Shown here piece after piece: positions 1-5,042 of a stretch of 5,042 nucleotides of DNA (its first letter is position 1; every line of letters starts with the position of its first letter). The translations under genes and the position numbers were made by a program. Where the stretch lies: NCBI GenBank assembly GCA_004557655.1, contig SFGJ01000050.1, positions 1-5,042 of the forward strand. The letters run 5' to 3'. Source of the DNA: Clostridiales bacterium (lineage in GTDB: Bacteria > Bacillota > Clostridia > Oscillospirales > Oscillospiraceae). The notes under the pieces were generated by a model. It had not been told where the DNA came from. It saw nothing but the letters and a program-made list of their open reading frames with translations, and searched no databases.

Positions 1-729
1 AAAGCTGACGCCCTCATTGAGCAGAATGATCAGGCTGCCGGAGAATTCCGCACTGTCAAGTGCATCTACCATGCCGCCGCTTTTATCAAGGCCGTTCCAG
101 CGTGTGCAGAACAGGCGGGAATGTCGGATGGGAGAATCATCCGCAAGCAAAGCGCCTGCATTGGTCAGCTTGCCGTGTTCGTCCCGCATATCGAAGGAAT
201 CGAACAGCTTTTCTTCCATGCTGTTGCCCGTCCAAGCCTTATACCGTTCGCGTAGCTTGGAAAAAGCGTAATCCTTGAAATCATACTCGGAAACCAGTTC
301 GTCATAGGTGCGGTGCATCCCTTTGAGAATCAGCTGATTCAGCGCATAGGACGGGGCGATCACGCTTTCATTGCCCATTCGGATATAGGCTTCCATGATA
401 CCGTCCGCTTTATAGTAATACGGCGTAGACCGTCCGGACGATACGGACAGGACAAGGATGTCCTTACCATTTTCTCGTTCAGGAGCAAGGACAAAACTCG
501 GATAGGGCGTGATTCGCTCTTTGATCAGACGGCTGATCGTCTCCGCATCGGTCTGCGCATCTGACAAGCCTATCACGTTTCTGTCATCATCAATCCCGAA
601 AAACAGCGTGCCGCCGATGCCGTTTGCAAAGGCACTGACGCTTTTGAGCCAGCTTTTCGGCTTCTTTACCTCCAGCGCGACCTTGAAATCATATTCGGTC
701 GCTTCTGCGATCCAGCGGTCAATCATCAT
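1..729 (-). CDS. AlbA_2 (Schlafen-type) domain protein, putative regulator/ATP-binding protein, 3' end cut by window edge
   Basis: The 243 visible codons are open to the left edge, so the C-terminus is missing. Residues 1 to about 125 fit the AlbA_2 (Schlafen AlbA-like) fold: an ExK pair at E20/K22 is followed by the hallmark SAFANGIGGTLFFGID at about 32-47. Near residue 200 the segment KLTNAGALLA, then a WNGLDKSG stretch, matches the middle region of the family often annotated as RecG-related putative transcriptional regulators, which usually end in a GHKL-type ATPase domain; that part would lie outside the window. Known family members are thought to bind nucleic acid, but the substrate here is unknown. 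The start is either of two adjacent ATGs (729 or 726), overlapping the upstream gene by 11 or 8 bases. The ribosome site is weak (GGACGGTGAG just upstream), so translation is probably coupled to that gene. Domain call is firm; biological role is not. Confidence 0.85.
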   Translation of the reverse strand, partial: MMIDRWIAEATEYDFKVALEVKKPKSWLKSVSAFANGIGGTLFFGIDDDRNVIGLSDAQTDAETISRLIKERITPYPSFVLAPERENGKDILVLSVSSGRSTPYYYKADGIMEAYIRMGNESVIAPSYALNQLILKGMHRTYDELVSEYDFKDYAFSKLRERYKAWTGNSMEEKLFDSFDMRDEHGKLTNAGALLADDSPIRHSRLFCTRWNGLDKSGGMVDALDSAEFSGSLIILLNEGVSF

Positions 730-1639
730 TCTCACCGTCCTGTCCCTTATTTTTTCCTCTGCTCTTATAGACATTATACTGATTCTTACACCGGGGACTG
801 CAAAATGCGGAATTGGAACGGCTGCTCAGGAACACCTTCTGGCAGTGCTTGCACAGCCGCAGGGGCTTCTCTCCGTCCACCAGCAGGAAGCTGAACATCA
901 TCTGGATGCCCAGCAGCAGAGAGTGGAAATCCCAATAGATGGTCGGCTTGTCCAGCAGCTCAATATGATAGCTGGGCGCAATGCCGCCAAAGGCGGCCAT
1001 GCCCATGCGGTACAGATTTCTTGTATCCTCGTCGATCAGATTATAATCGTTGTAGTACAGAATAGATGTGGTCAGGGTAAAGGCCCAGTCCTTGAACTGC
1101 TGTGCCACCCATTCATACGGTTCAGCGTACTCCCGCTGGAAACTCATGGTTTTCGCCATGGGTTCATCTGCAAAGGTCATGGTCAGCGCCACCATCGTGC
1201 GGTCACCGGACACGCTCCAGCTGGACTCAATGCCCTTCTTGACCAAATCCAGCTGGTCAAAGGGATAGAACAGCGCCAGATAGTCCTCGGTTTCCATGGA
1301 TTCTGCCCTGATGAAATGGTTTTTCGGCAGATACACTTTCTCATAGTCCATGAAGGACGGCGTGGTGGGCAGCGCTGTCATCAGGCCCAGCAGGCCGTAA
1401 TGCGTCACAAACTCCAGAATGGCCTTTTCCACCTCGTCCTCCGGACTGCGGTTCATCATCAACATTCCCACATTCAGCGCATCCAGCACGATTCCCGGCG
1501 CTTCCTTCAAGGGATTATAGATGTCAGGTTTAGCGTTCTTTCCCGGCGTGATGTACCGCTTCCCATCTGCGGCGGCTTTCAGTTCATAGCGGTCATACCG
1601 CACCCAATGGGAACGGGACTGCTCAAAGAGATTCTTCAT
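719..1639 (-). CDS. Uncharacterised 306-residue protein with C-terminal C-x2-C-x13-C-x3-C zinc finger
   Basis: I do not recognise a named family for the main body. Residues 1-255 look like a soluble, mostly helical domain rich in aromatic residues, with no signal peptide and no convincing membrane segment. Residues 263-284 form a four-cysteine finger (C263, C266, C280, C284) with F270, R274 and F279 at positions shared with the fingers at the end of the recombinase in this window. A basic and then acidic tail follows (YKSRGKNKGQDGENDD). The ATG at 1639 is preceded by AGAGGA (1653-1648), 8 bases away, which supports this start. The gene follows the sigma-like gene after 56 bases and overlaps the AlbA_2 gene downstream, so it probably forms a two-gene unit with it. 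The finger suggests nucleic acid or protein binding; that is inference. It appears intact. Confidence 0.82.
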   Translation of the reverse strand: MKNLFEQSRSHWVRYDRYELKAAADGKRYITPGKNAKPDIYNPLKEAPGIVLDALNVGMLMMNRSPEDEVEKAILEFVTHYGLLGLMTALPTTPSFMDYEKVYLPKNHFIRAESMETEDYLALFYPFDQLDLVKKGIESSWSVSGDRTMVALTMTFADEPMAKTMSFQREYAEPYEWVAQQFKDWAFTLTTSILYYNDYNLIDEDTRNLYRMGMAAFGGIAPSYHIELLDKPTIYWDFHSLLLGIQMMFSFLLVDGEKPLRLCKHCQKVFLSSRSNSAFCSPRCKNQYNVYKSRGKNKGQDGENDD

Positions 1640-1689
1640 GGCGTCGATCCTCTCAACTCGTAATCCAACTATATATTAACCATATTACT

Positions 1690-1718
1690 ATTGTATCAAC
1701 CGTCCTTGACATCGTCAA
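1690..1718 (-). promoter_or_regulatory. Predicted sigma-A-type promoter for the zinc-finger/AlbA_2 gene pair
   Basis: On the minus strand TTGACG (1718-1713) and TACAAT (1695-1690) are separated by exactly 17 bases, each matching 5 of 6 consensus bases, and TGA directly before the -10 box gives an extended -10. Transcription would begin near 1683, leaving a leader of about 44 bases before the ATG at 1639. The -35 box lies in the last codons of the sigma-like gene and the -10 box just beyond its stop. It would allow the two downstream genes to be expressed independently of that gene. Confidence 0.62.
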
Positions 1719-2628
1719 GGGCGGTTTTCTTTTTTCTCGGTTTGGTTTTGTTTTCCCGGCGGATCACGGCATCTTTGCCCATGGTTTGCAGCAGTGCTTC
1801 ATATTCCTCTACGAACTCTCGCTCCCGCAGCGTAAGTCCATGATCGTTTTCCAGCTTTTCGCTCAGATGCTCATACATCCGCCTTTGCAGCTTTTTCTGA
1901 ATGGTCATCCGCAGCTTTCGGATGTTCCGGTCGGACTGCCCACGGATGGCAGCAAGCCGTGTGGTTCTGTATTGCTTGACGAACAGGTAATACAGCACTT
2001 CCTTCTGTTCATCGCTGAGGGTGAAGAAGAGCTTGGAGAGAAACCGGTTTGCTGTCAGCTCGTGCAGCTCATAGGGACAGGAGAAGATGATGTCGAGAAA
2101 GTTTCCCTGACAGAGCTGACGAAACCTTGGCAGATTCATCCAGAGGGGAGCAATCTTCGGATCAGGTACAGCCTGAAACTCCAACGGCACGTCTCCACGC
2201 AGATTTTCGTGGTCACGCTCCCGGCGCTCCCGGTTCCTGTCCAGCTTGTTCCATTCGTCTACCACAGTCAGAAAATCCGATTCTGTCCGGGCTGCTTCCT
2301 CTAAACGCTTCAACGCCTCTGCACGAATCTCCCGCTTGAGTCGTTTTTCACTGGTGGGCGCGGCTTCTTCCTCCTCGTCCTCCAGCTCGGCATGATAGTC
2401 TCTGGGATGCTCGTCCTGCTCCAGCTCTCTCTCCAGCTCCAGCGTGCGTTCCTCTGCAAGCGCTTCTTCCAGCGTCTCATCCACCGGCGCAGTGTCAGAC
2501 GAATCCTCCCAATCGGCAAAGCTATCCTCATCCATTTCAAGGTCGGCTTCCTCTATTTGCTCATCGGTATCTTCTTCCTCATCGGAAGAATCATCATCCC
2601 ACAGCAGTTCATCCTCCCATGGTTCCAC
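1696..2628 (-). CDS. Sigma-70 region 4-like HTH protein with long acidic N-terminal domain
   Basis: This 310-residue protein (numbered from the GTG at 2628) has two distinct parts. Residues 3-90 are very acidic, about half Asp/Glu (44 of 88 counted), with almost no basic residues in the first 60. Residues about 203-248 read LSDEQKEVLYYLFVKQ followed by a basic helix with QSDRNIRKLR, which fits a sigma-70 region 4 helix-turn-helix; no region 2 is visible, so it is not a complete sigma factor. A basic C-terminal tail (KTKPRKKK) follows. It may bind DNA or RNA polymerase to control element genes, by analogy with element- and phage-borne sigma-like regulators. A TTG at 2670 extends the frame by 14 residues, but the near-perfect AGGAGGTGA seven bases before the GTG favours the shorter form. 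It is transcribed divergently from the tnpW-like gene and may be first in a minus-strand operon. Confidence 0.8.
   Translation of the reverse strand: MEPWEDELLWDDDSSDEEEDTDEQIEEADLEMDEDSFADWEDSSDTAPVDETLEEALAEERTLELERELEQDEHPRDYHAELEDEEEEAAPTSEKRLKREIRAEALKRLEEAARTESDFLTVVDEWNKLDRNRERRERDHENLRGDVPLEFQAVPDPKIAPLWMNLPRFRQLCQGNFLDIIFSCPYELHELTANRFLSKLFFTLSDEQKEVLYYLFVKQYRTTRLAAIRGQSDRNIRKLRMTIQKKLQRRMYEHLSEKLENDHGLTLREREFVEEYEALLQTMGKDAVIRRENKTKPRKKKTALDDVKDG
1699..1725. promoter_or_regulatory. 12-base inverted repeat covering the -35 region, candidate operator
   Basis: The two 12-base arms 1699-1710 and 1714-1725 are separated by three bases; 11 of 12 positions are complementary, and the inner seven bases (CCTTGAC/GTCAAGG) are perfect. 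The arms cover the -35 box and much of the spacer of the minus-strand promoter, the usual place for a repressor or activator site. The DNA also encodes the last residues of the sigma-like protein. The regulator is not identified; the sigma-like protein itself is one candidate. Confidence 0.45.
1699..1737 (+). terminator. Hairpin plus T-tract resembling an intrinsic terminator on the gene-less strand
   Basis: Read on the plus strand, the inverted repeat forms a 12-pair stem with one G-U pair (1703/1721) and is followed by TTTTCTTTTTTCT. In minus-strand RNA the same stem has an A-C mismatch and no T-tract follows it. No plus-strand gene is visible upstream, so it could stop antisense transcription, or the T-tract may simply be the Lys/Arg-rich codons of the minus-strand gene read in reverse. 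The latter is a real possibility, hence low confidence. Confidence 0.3.
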
Positions 2629-2635
2629 GACAGCT

Positions 2636-2644
2636 TCACCTCCT
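2636..2644 (-). promoter_or_regulatory. Ribosome binding site that decides the start of the sigma-like gene
   Basis: AGGAGGTGA on the minus strand is an almost complete match to the 16S rRNA anti-Shine-Dalgarno sequence. It lies 7 bases before an in-frame GTG (2628-2626). If translation began at the upstream TTG (2670), this site would fall inside the coding region and the TTG would have only an A-rich leader without GGAGG. This supports GTG 2628 as the start. Confidence 0.75.
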
Positions 2645-2670
2645 CGAAAAAATATTTTTCTTTTTCTCAA

Positions 2671-2776
2671 AAAACAGTTCCGATTTACACCCCGTTTTTC
2701 TCCTATTAGTGAAAGGGTAATCTAAGCGCAAGTTACTAGGGTTACTGCCATAAAGCATAAAGGACAGAAAGGAGAA
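2671..2776. other. Divergent intergenic region with GTTACT direct repeat
   Basis: This AT-leaning stretch separates the minus-strand cargo from the plus-strand recombination genes and must hold the promoters for both, though neither has a convincing pair of boxes. GTTACT occurs twice, at 2732-2737 and 2741-2746, with a 9-base period. An AAAGGAG ribosome site (2768-2774) ends the region. No small gene or RNA was recognised. Confidence 0.5.
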
Positions 2777-2782
2777 ATGAGT

Positions 2783-3091
2783 ATGGAAAATCAGCGCAAA
2801 GACATGATTGGCTTACAGCCAACGGAACCGGACTTATTATACCAAAAACCAACCAATCACGCAAGGAGGACGCCTATGGAGCAGAACAAGCGAGAACAGT
2901 TTATCATCCATCGCATCGGCGGCACCACCTATAAGGTAAGGGTCGCATTCAGCGAAACAGCAGCGGAGACTATGGAGGAAAAGATTCTGCGGATGATCCG
3001 CAATGAAGGGGTTACAAACGACGGCACTTGTGGTATAATGGAAGCACCACAAATGAGCCGTCAGTCTGAAAGGAGCGCCGAATGCGCATGA
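2783..3091 (+). CDS. tnpW: TnpW-family transposon-encoded protein
   Basis: The C-terminal part, with FIIHRIGGTTYKVRVAFSET followed by ETMEEKILRMIRNE, matches the small TnpW proteins found next to TnpX-type recombinase genes in Tn4451-like elements; their exact function is not established. No membrane segment or signal peptide is seen. Three starts are possible in one frame: ATG 2777 (only 2 bases after GGAG), ATG 2783 (8 bases after it, chosen, 102 residues), and ATG 2876, which has its own strong AAGGAGG and would give 71 residues, closer to the usual family length. The gene overlaps the recombinase start by 10 bases, which suggests coupled translation. The last part of the gene carries the recombinase promoter. 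Family call is by sequence recognition, not by search. Confidence 0.75.
   Translation: MENQRKDMIGLQPTEPDLLYQKPTNHARRTPMEQNKREQFIIHRIGGTTYKVRVAFSETAAETMEEKILRMIRNEGVTNDGTCGIMEAPQMSRQSERSAECA
2808..2822 (+). repeat. Short perfect hairpin in the tnpW-like leader segment
   Basis: TTGGCT-TAC-AGCCAA is a perfect 6-base inverted repeat with a three-base loop. It lies about 40 bases before the internal ribosome site of the tnpW-like gene and could shape its mRNA leader. It is short, lacks a T-tract, and may be chance. Confidence 0.3.
2863..2869 (+). promoter_or_regulatory. Internal ribosome binding site for a shorter TnpW
   Basis: AAGGAGG is followed 6 bases later by ATG (2876-2878) in the same frame as the longer open reading frame. 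It is stronger than the site before ATG 2783, and the residues conserved in TnpW proteins begin just after this ATG. It could be the main start, with the upstream codons acting as a leader, or both forms could be made. Confidence 0.6.
3011..3039 (+). promoter_or_regulatory. Strong extended -10 promoter for the recombinase
   Basis: GTTACA (3011-3016, 4 of 6) and a perfect TATAAT (3034-3039) are spaced by 17 bases, with TGG directly before TATAAT giving an extended -10. Transcription would begin near 3046, about 36 bases before the recombinase ATG, keeping its ribosome site in the leader. The promoter lies inside the 3' part of the tnpW-like gene, so the recombinase could be transcribed without TnpW. 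Confidence 0.65.
3028..3052. promoter_or_regulatory. 7-base inverted repeat across the recombinase -10 box, candidate operator
   Basis: TTGTGGT (3028-3034) and ACCACAA (3046-3052) are perfectly complementary and separated by 11 bases. The repeat covers the -10 box and the expected transcription start, so a bound protein would block initiation. Because most of it lies upstream of the start, it is better explained as a DNA site than an RNA hairpin. The binder is unknown; TnpW, the recombinase or the sigma-like protein are possible. Confidence 0.42.
3069..3075 (+). promoter_or_regulatory. Ribosome binding site of the recombinase
   Basis: AAAGGAG lies 6 bases before ATG 3082 and 12 before a second in-frame ATG at 3088 that overlaps the tnpW-like stop as ATGA. 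The spacing favours 3082. Confidence 0.75.
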
Positions 3092-5042
3092 AACAGACTG
3101 AGGAAAAGATCACCGCTCTGTATGAGCGGCTAAGCCGTGACGATGACAATGCCGGTGATAGCAACTCCATCGTGAATCAGAAAAAATACCTCGAAAGCTA
3201 TGCCCAGCAGAGAGGCTACACCAACTGCCGCCACTATACCGATGATGGATGGAGCGGCGGCAATTTCGAGCGTCCGGCATGGAAACAGCTGGTGGCGGAC
3301 ATTGAAGCAGGCAAGGTGGCCCATGTCATTGTCAAGGATATGAGCCGGGCGGGGCGTGACTATCTGCAAACCGGCTTTTACACAGAGGTATTCTTCCGGC
3401 AGCATGGCGTCCACTTTGTTGCCATTGCCAACGGCGTGGACAGTGATGACCAGAACAGCAACGAGTTTGTGCCCTTCCTCAACATCATGAACGAATGGTA
3501 TCTTCGTGACCTGAGCCGCAAGCAGAAAACCGCCATTCGGGTCAAGGGGGAATCCGGCAAGCCAACCACCAACTGTGCCATCTACGGCTATAAGAAAGAC
3601 CCGGAGAACAAATACCACTGGCTGATCGACGAGGAAGCGGCTGCCGTGGTGCGGCGTATCTTCCAGCTGACCATTGAGGGCAAAGGCCCCTACGACATCG
3701 CCCGCATCCTGTTTGATGACAAGATCGACACGCCTGCGGTCTACTTTGGCAAACAGAACAAGGGTGTCTGGAAAAGCAAGGAGGAGTTCCCCAACCCGTA
3801 TAACTGGAGCGGCTACATCGTTGGGCAGATTCTCTCCAAGCCGGAGTATATGGGGCATACTGTGAATTTCCGTTCCCACAAGCAGTCCTATAAGGACAAG
3901 AATGCGGTGATGAATCCCCCGGAGGATTGGCTGATTTTCGAGAACACCCATGAAGCCATCGTGGATGCAGAAACATGGGAGCTGGCACAGAAGCTGCGGA
4001 AAACGCCACGGCGGCATGACACGCTGGGTGAGGCGAATCCCCTGACAGGGCTTGTGTTCTGTGCTGACTGTGGAGCAAAGATGTATAACCATCGGTCACG
4101 AGGGACAGAAAGCAAACCTTATCCCTACGATGCGTTTGAATGCTCCACATACAAGTTGGCAGGTCAAAAGCGCTCCGCCGCTTGCTGTGGACATCATATC
4201 AGCACCAAAGCGCTGCGGGAGCTGATTCTGGAAACCATCCGGGCTGCCAGCACCTTTGCCATCTCCGACCGAGACGCTTTTCTGGAGAAGGTACGCTCCG
4301 CCTCCCAGCTTCGACAGGCAGAGGCGGCCAAGGATGCCAAGCGAAAGCTGAGCAAAGACAAAAAGCGTATTACCGAGTTGGACACCATCATCAAAAAGCT
4401 CTATGAATCCTTTGCTGTCGGGCGCATTACCGATGAGCGCTTTGACAGTCTGCTGGCAGATTACGAAGCCGAGCAAAAAACGCTGCAAGCCTCTGTCACA
4501 GAAGCGGAAGAAAAGCTGTCCGCTTTCGCAGAGGATACCACCCGTGTGGAGCTGTTTCTGGAGCTGGCAAGGAAGTACACCGACTTCTCTGAGTTGACCA
4601 CGCCCATGATCAACGAGTTTATTGAGAAAATCATCGTCCACGCCCCGGAAAAAATTGACGGTGACCGGGTGCAGGAGGTGCAGATCCACCTTCGCTTTAT
4701 CGGGCAGTTCGAGCTTCCTGCGCCGGAGCTGACTGAGGAAGAAATTAAGCGGCAGGAGTTTTTGAAGAAAGAACGCATCCGCAGCCGGGAGCGCTATCAG
4801 AAGTTGAAATCCGGTGAACGCACGGTTGGCGTTCCGGTTACGCTGACCTGCAAGTGCTGCGGGCAGGAATTTGCCTCCAAGCGGACAAACACCCTGTTTT
4901 GCGGCCCCAACTGCCGCGCAAAATTTTACCGGCAGGAGGCGGCGGAGAGCCGCAGCCGGGCGTGTACCTGCGAAAACTGCGGCAAGGAGTTTATCACAAC
5001 AAGGTCAGATGTGAAATATTGCAGTGACGATTGTCGGTATGC
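3082..5042 (+). CDS. Large serine recombinase of the TnpX type, 3' end cut by window edge
   Basis: The frame is open for 653 full codons to the right edge. The N-terminal resolvase domain (about 10-150) has the YERLSR motif with probable nucleophile S18 and R16, and KDMSRAGRDY with D86, R89 and R92 of the active site. A recombinase domain (about 165-315) follows, then a zinc ribbon with C327, C330, C354 and C368/C369, a charged coiled coil (about 400-490), and a DUF4368-like region (about 490-570). This order is that of TnpX-type site-specific recombinases, which excise and insert mobile elements through double-strand breaks with a phosphoserine link. Beyond this the protein continues into two tandem four-cysteine fingers, an unusual extension. 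All active-site residues are present and no frameshift is seen, so it is probably functional. It overlaps the tnpW-like gene and has its own promoter; the element end is probably outside the window. Confidence 0.95.
   Translation, partial: MRMKQTEEKITALYERLSRDDDNAGDSNSIVNQKKYLESYAQQRGYTNCRHYTDDGWSGGNFERPAWKQLVADIEAGKVAHVIVKDMSRAGRDYLQTGFYTEVFFRQHGVHFVAIANGVDSDDQNSNEFVPFLNIMNEWYLRDLSRKQKTAIRVKGESGKPTTNCAIYGYKKDPENKYHWLIDEEAAAVVRRIFQLTIEGKGPYDIARILFDDKIDTPAVYFGKQNKGVWKSKEEFPNPYNWSGYIVGQILSKPEYMGHTVNFRSHKQSYKDKNAVMNPPEDWLIFENTHEAIVDAETWELAQKLRKTPRRHDTLGEANPLTGLVFCADCGAKMYNHRSRGTESKPYPYDAFECSTYKLAGQKRSAACCGHHISTKALRELILETIRAASTFAISDRDAFLEKVRSASQLRQAEAAKDAKRKLSKDKKRITELDTIIKKLYESFAVGRITDERFDSLLADYEAEQKTLQASVTEAEEKLSAFAEDTTRVELFLELARKYTDFSELTTPMINEFIEKIIVHAPEKIDGDRVQEVQIHLRFIGQFELPAPELTEEEIKRQEFLKKERIRSRERYQKLKSGERTVGVPVTLTCKCCGQEFASKRTNTLFCGPNCRAKFYRQEAAESRSRACTCENCGKEFITTRSDVKYCSDDCRY
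4849..5034 (+). other. Tandem C-x2-C-x13-C-x3-C zinc fingers at the recombinase C-terminus
   Basis: Finger one uses C590, C593, C607 and C611; finger two uses C630, C633, C647 and C651. Both have F four residues after the second cysteine, R four residues later, and F or Y before the third cysteine. Spacing is identical in the two copies and in the finger of the 306-residue protein encoded at 719-1639. They probably bind zinc; whether they contact DNA or a protein partner cannot be told from sequence. Confidence 0.8.

Noticed and set aside
509..1663. Long plus-strand open frame of 384 codons
   Set aside because: It lies opposite the AlbA_2 and 306-residue genes, has no good ribosome site or recognisable domain, and its composition is typical of an antisense shadow.
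2629..2670. TTG start at 2670 for the sigma-like gene
   Set aside because: The TTG lacks a GGAGG site, whereas GTG 2628 has a near-perfect one at ideal spacing inside the extended region.
2684..2709. TTTACA and TATTAG as a plus-strand promoter for the tnpW-like gene
   Set aside because: The spacing is only 14 bases, and no better -10 box occurs at 16-18 bases.
2700..2735. TTGCGC and TAATAG as a minus-strand promoter for the sigma-like gene
   Set aside because: The spacing is 17 bases but each box matches only 3 of 6 consensus positions.
2671..2776. Intergenic region as the attachment site of the element
   Set aside because: No target duplication, paired end or junction is visible; the element end is more likely beyond the recombinase, outside the window.
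3130..4092. 320-codon minus-strand open frame
   Set aside because: It is antisense to the well-supported serine recombinase and shows no family motif of its own.

Overview
The window looks like part of an integrative mobile element in a Gram-positive gut-type bacterium, most likely of class Clostridia. That rests on a TnpW/TnpX-type recombination pair, strong GGAGG-type ribosome binding sites, sigma-A-like promoters and moderately GC-rich codon use. No rRNA, tRNA, CRISPR array or housekeeping gene is visible, and there is no gene-free stretch longer than about 110 bases.

Left part (1-2670, all minus strand): reading in the direction of transcription, the first gene encodes a protein with a very acidic N-terminal third and a sigma-70 region 4-like helix-turn-helix. 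It is followed by an unrecognised 306-residue protein ending in a four-cysteine zinc finger. An AlbA_2/Schlafen-type putative regulator or ATP-binding protein overlaps that gene and runs off the left edge. The last two overlap by about 10 bases and appear to share a promoter with consensus-like boxes, placed over an inverted repeat at the end of the sigma-like gene.

Centre (2671-2776): a short divergent intergenic region separates the minus-strand cargo from the plus-strand recombination genes.

Right part (2777-5042, plus strand): a small TnpW-family gene is followed, with overlap, by a large serine recombinase of the TnpX type that runs off the right edge. A strong extended -10 promoter lies inside the end of the tnpW-like gene, and its -10 box sits in a 7-base inverted repeat. 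The recombinase probably excises and inserts the element; the minus-strand genes look like cargo or element regulators.

The most notable point is that the recombinase carries, beyond its usual domains, two tandem zinc fingers with the spacing C-x2-C-x13-C-x3-C. The same spacing and several flanking residues occur in the finger of the unknown 306-residue cargo protein. This suggests a shared DNA-binding or docking module within one element. No function has been demonstrated for the cargo genes, and any link to defence is speculation.
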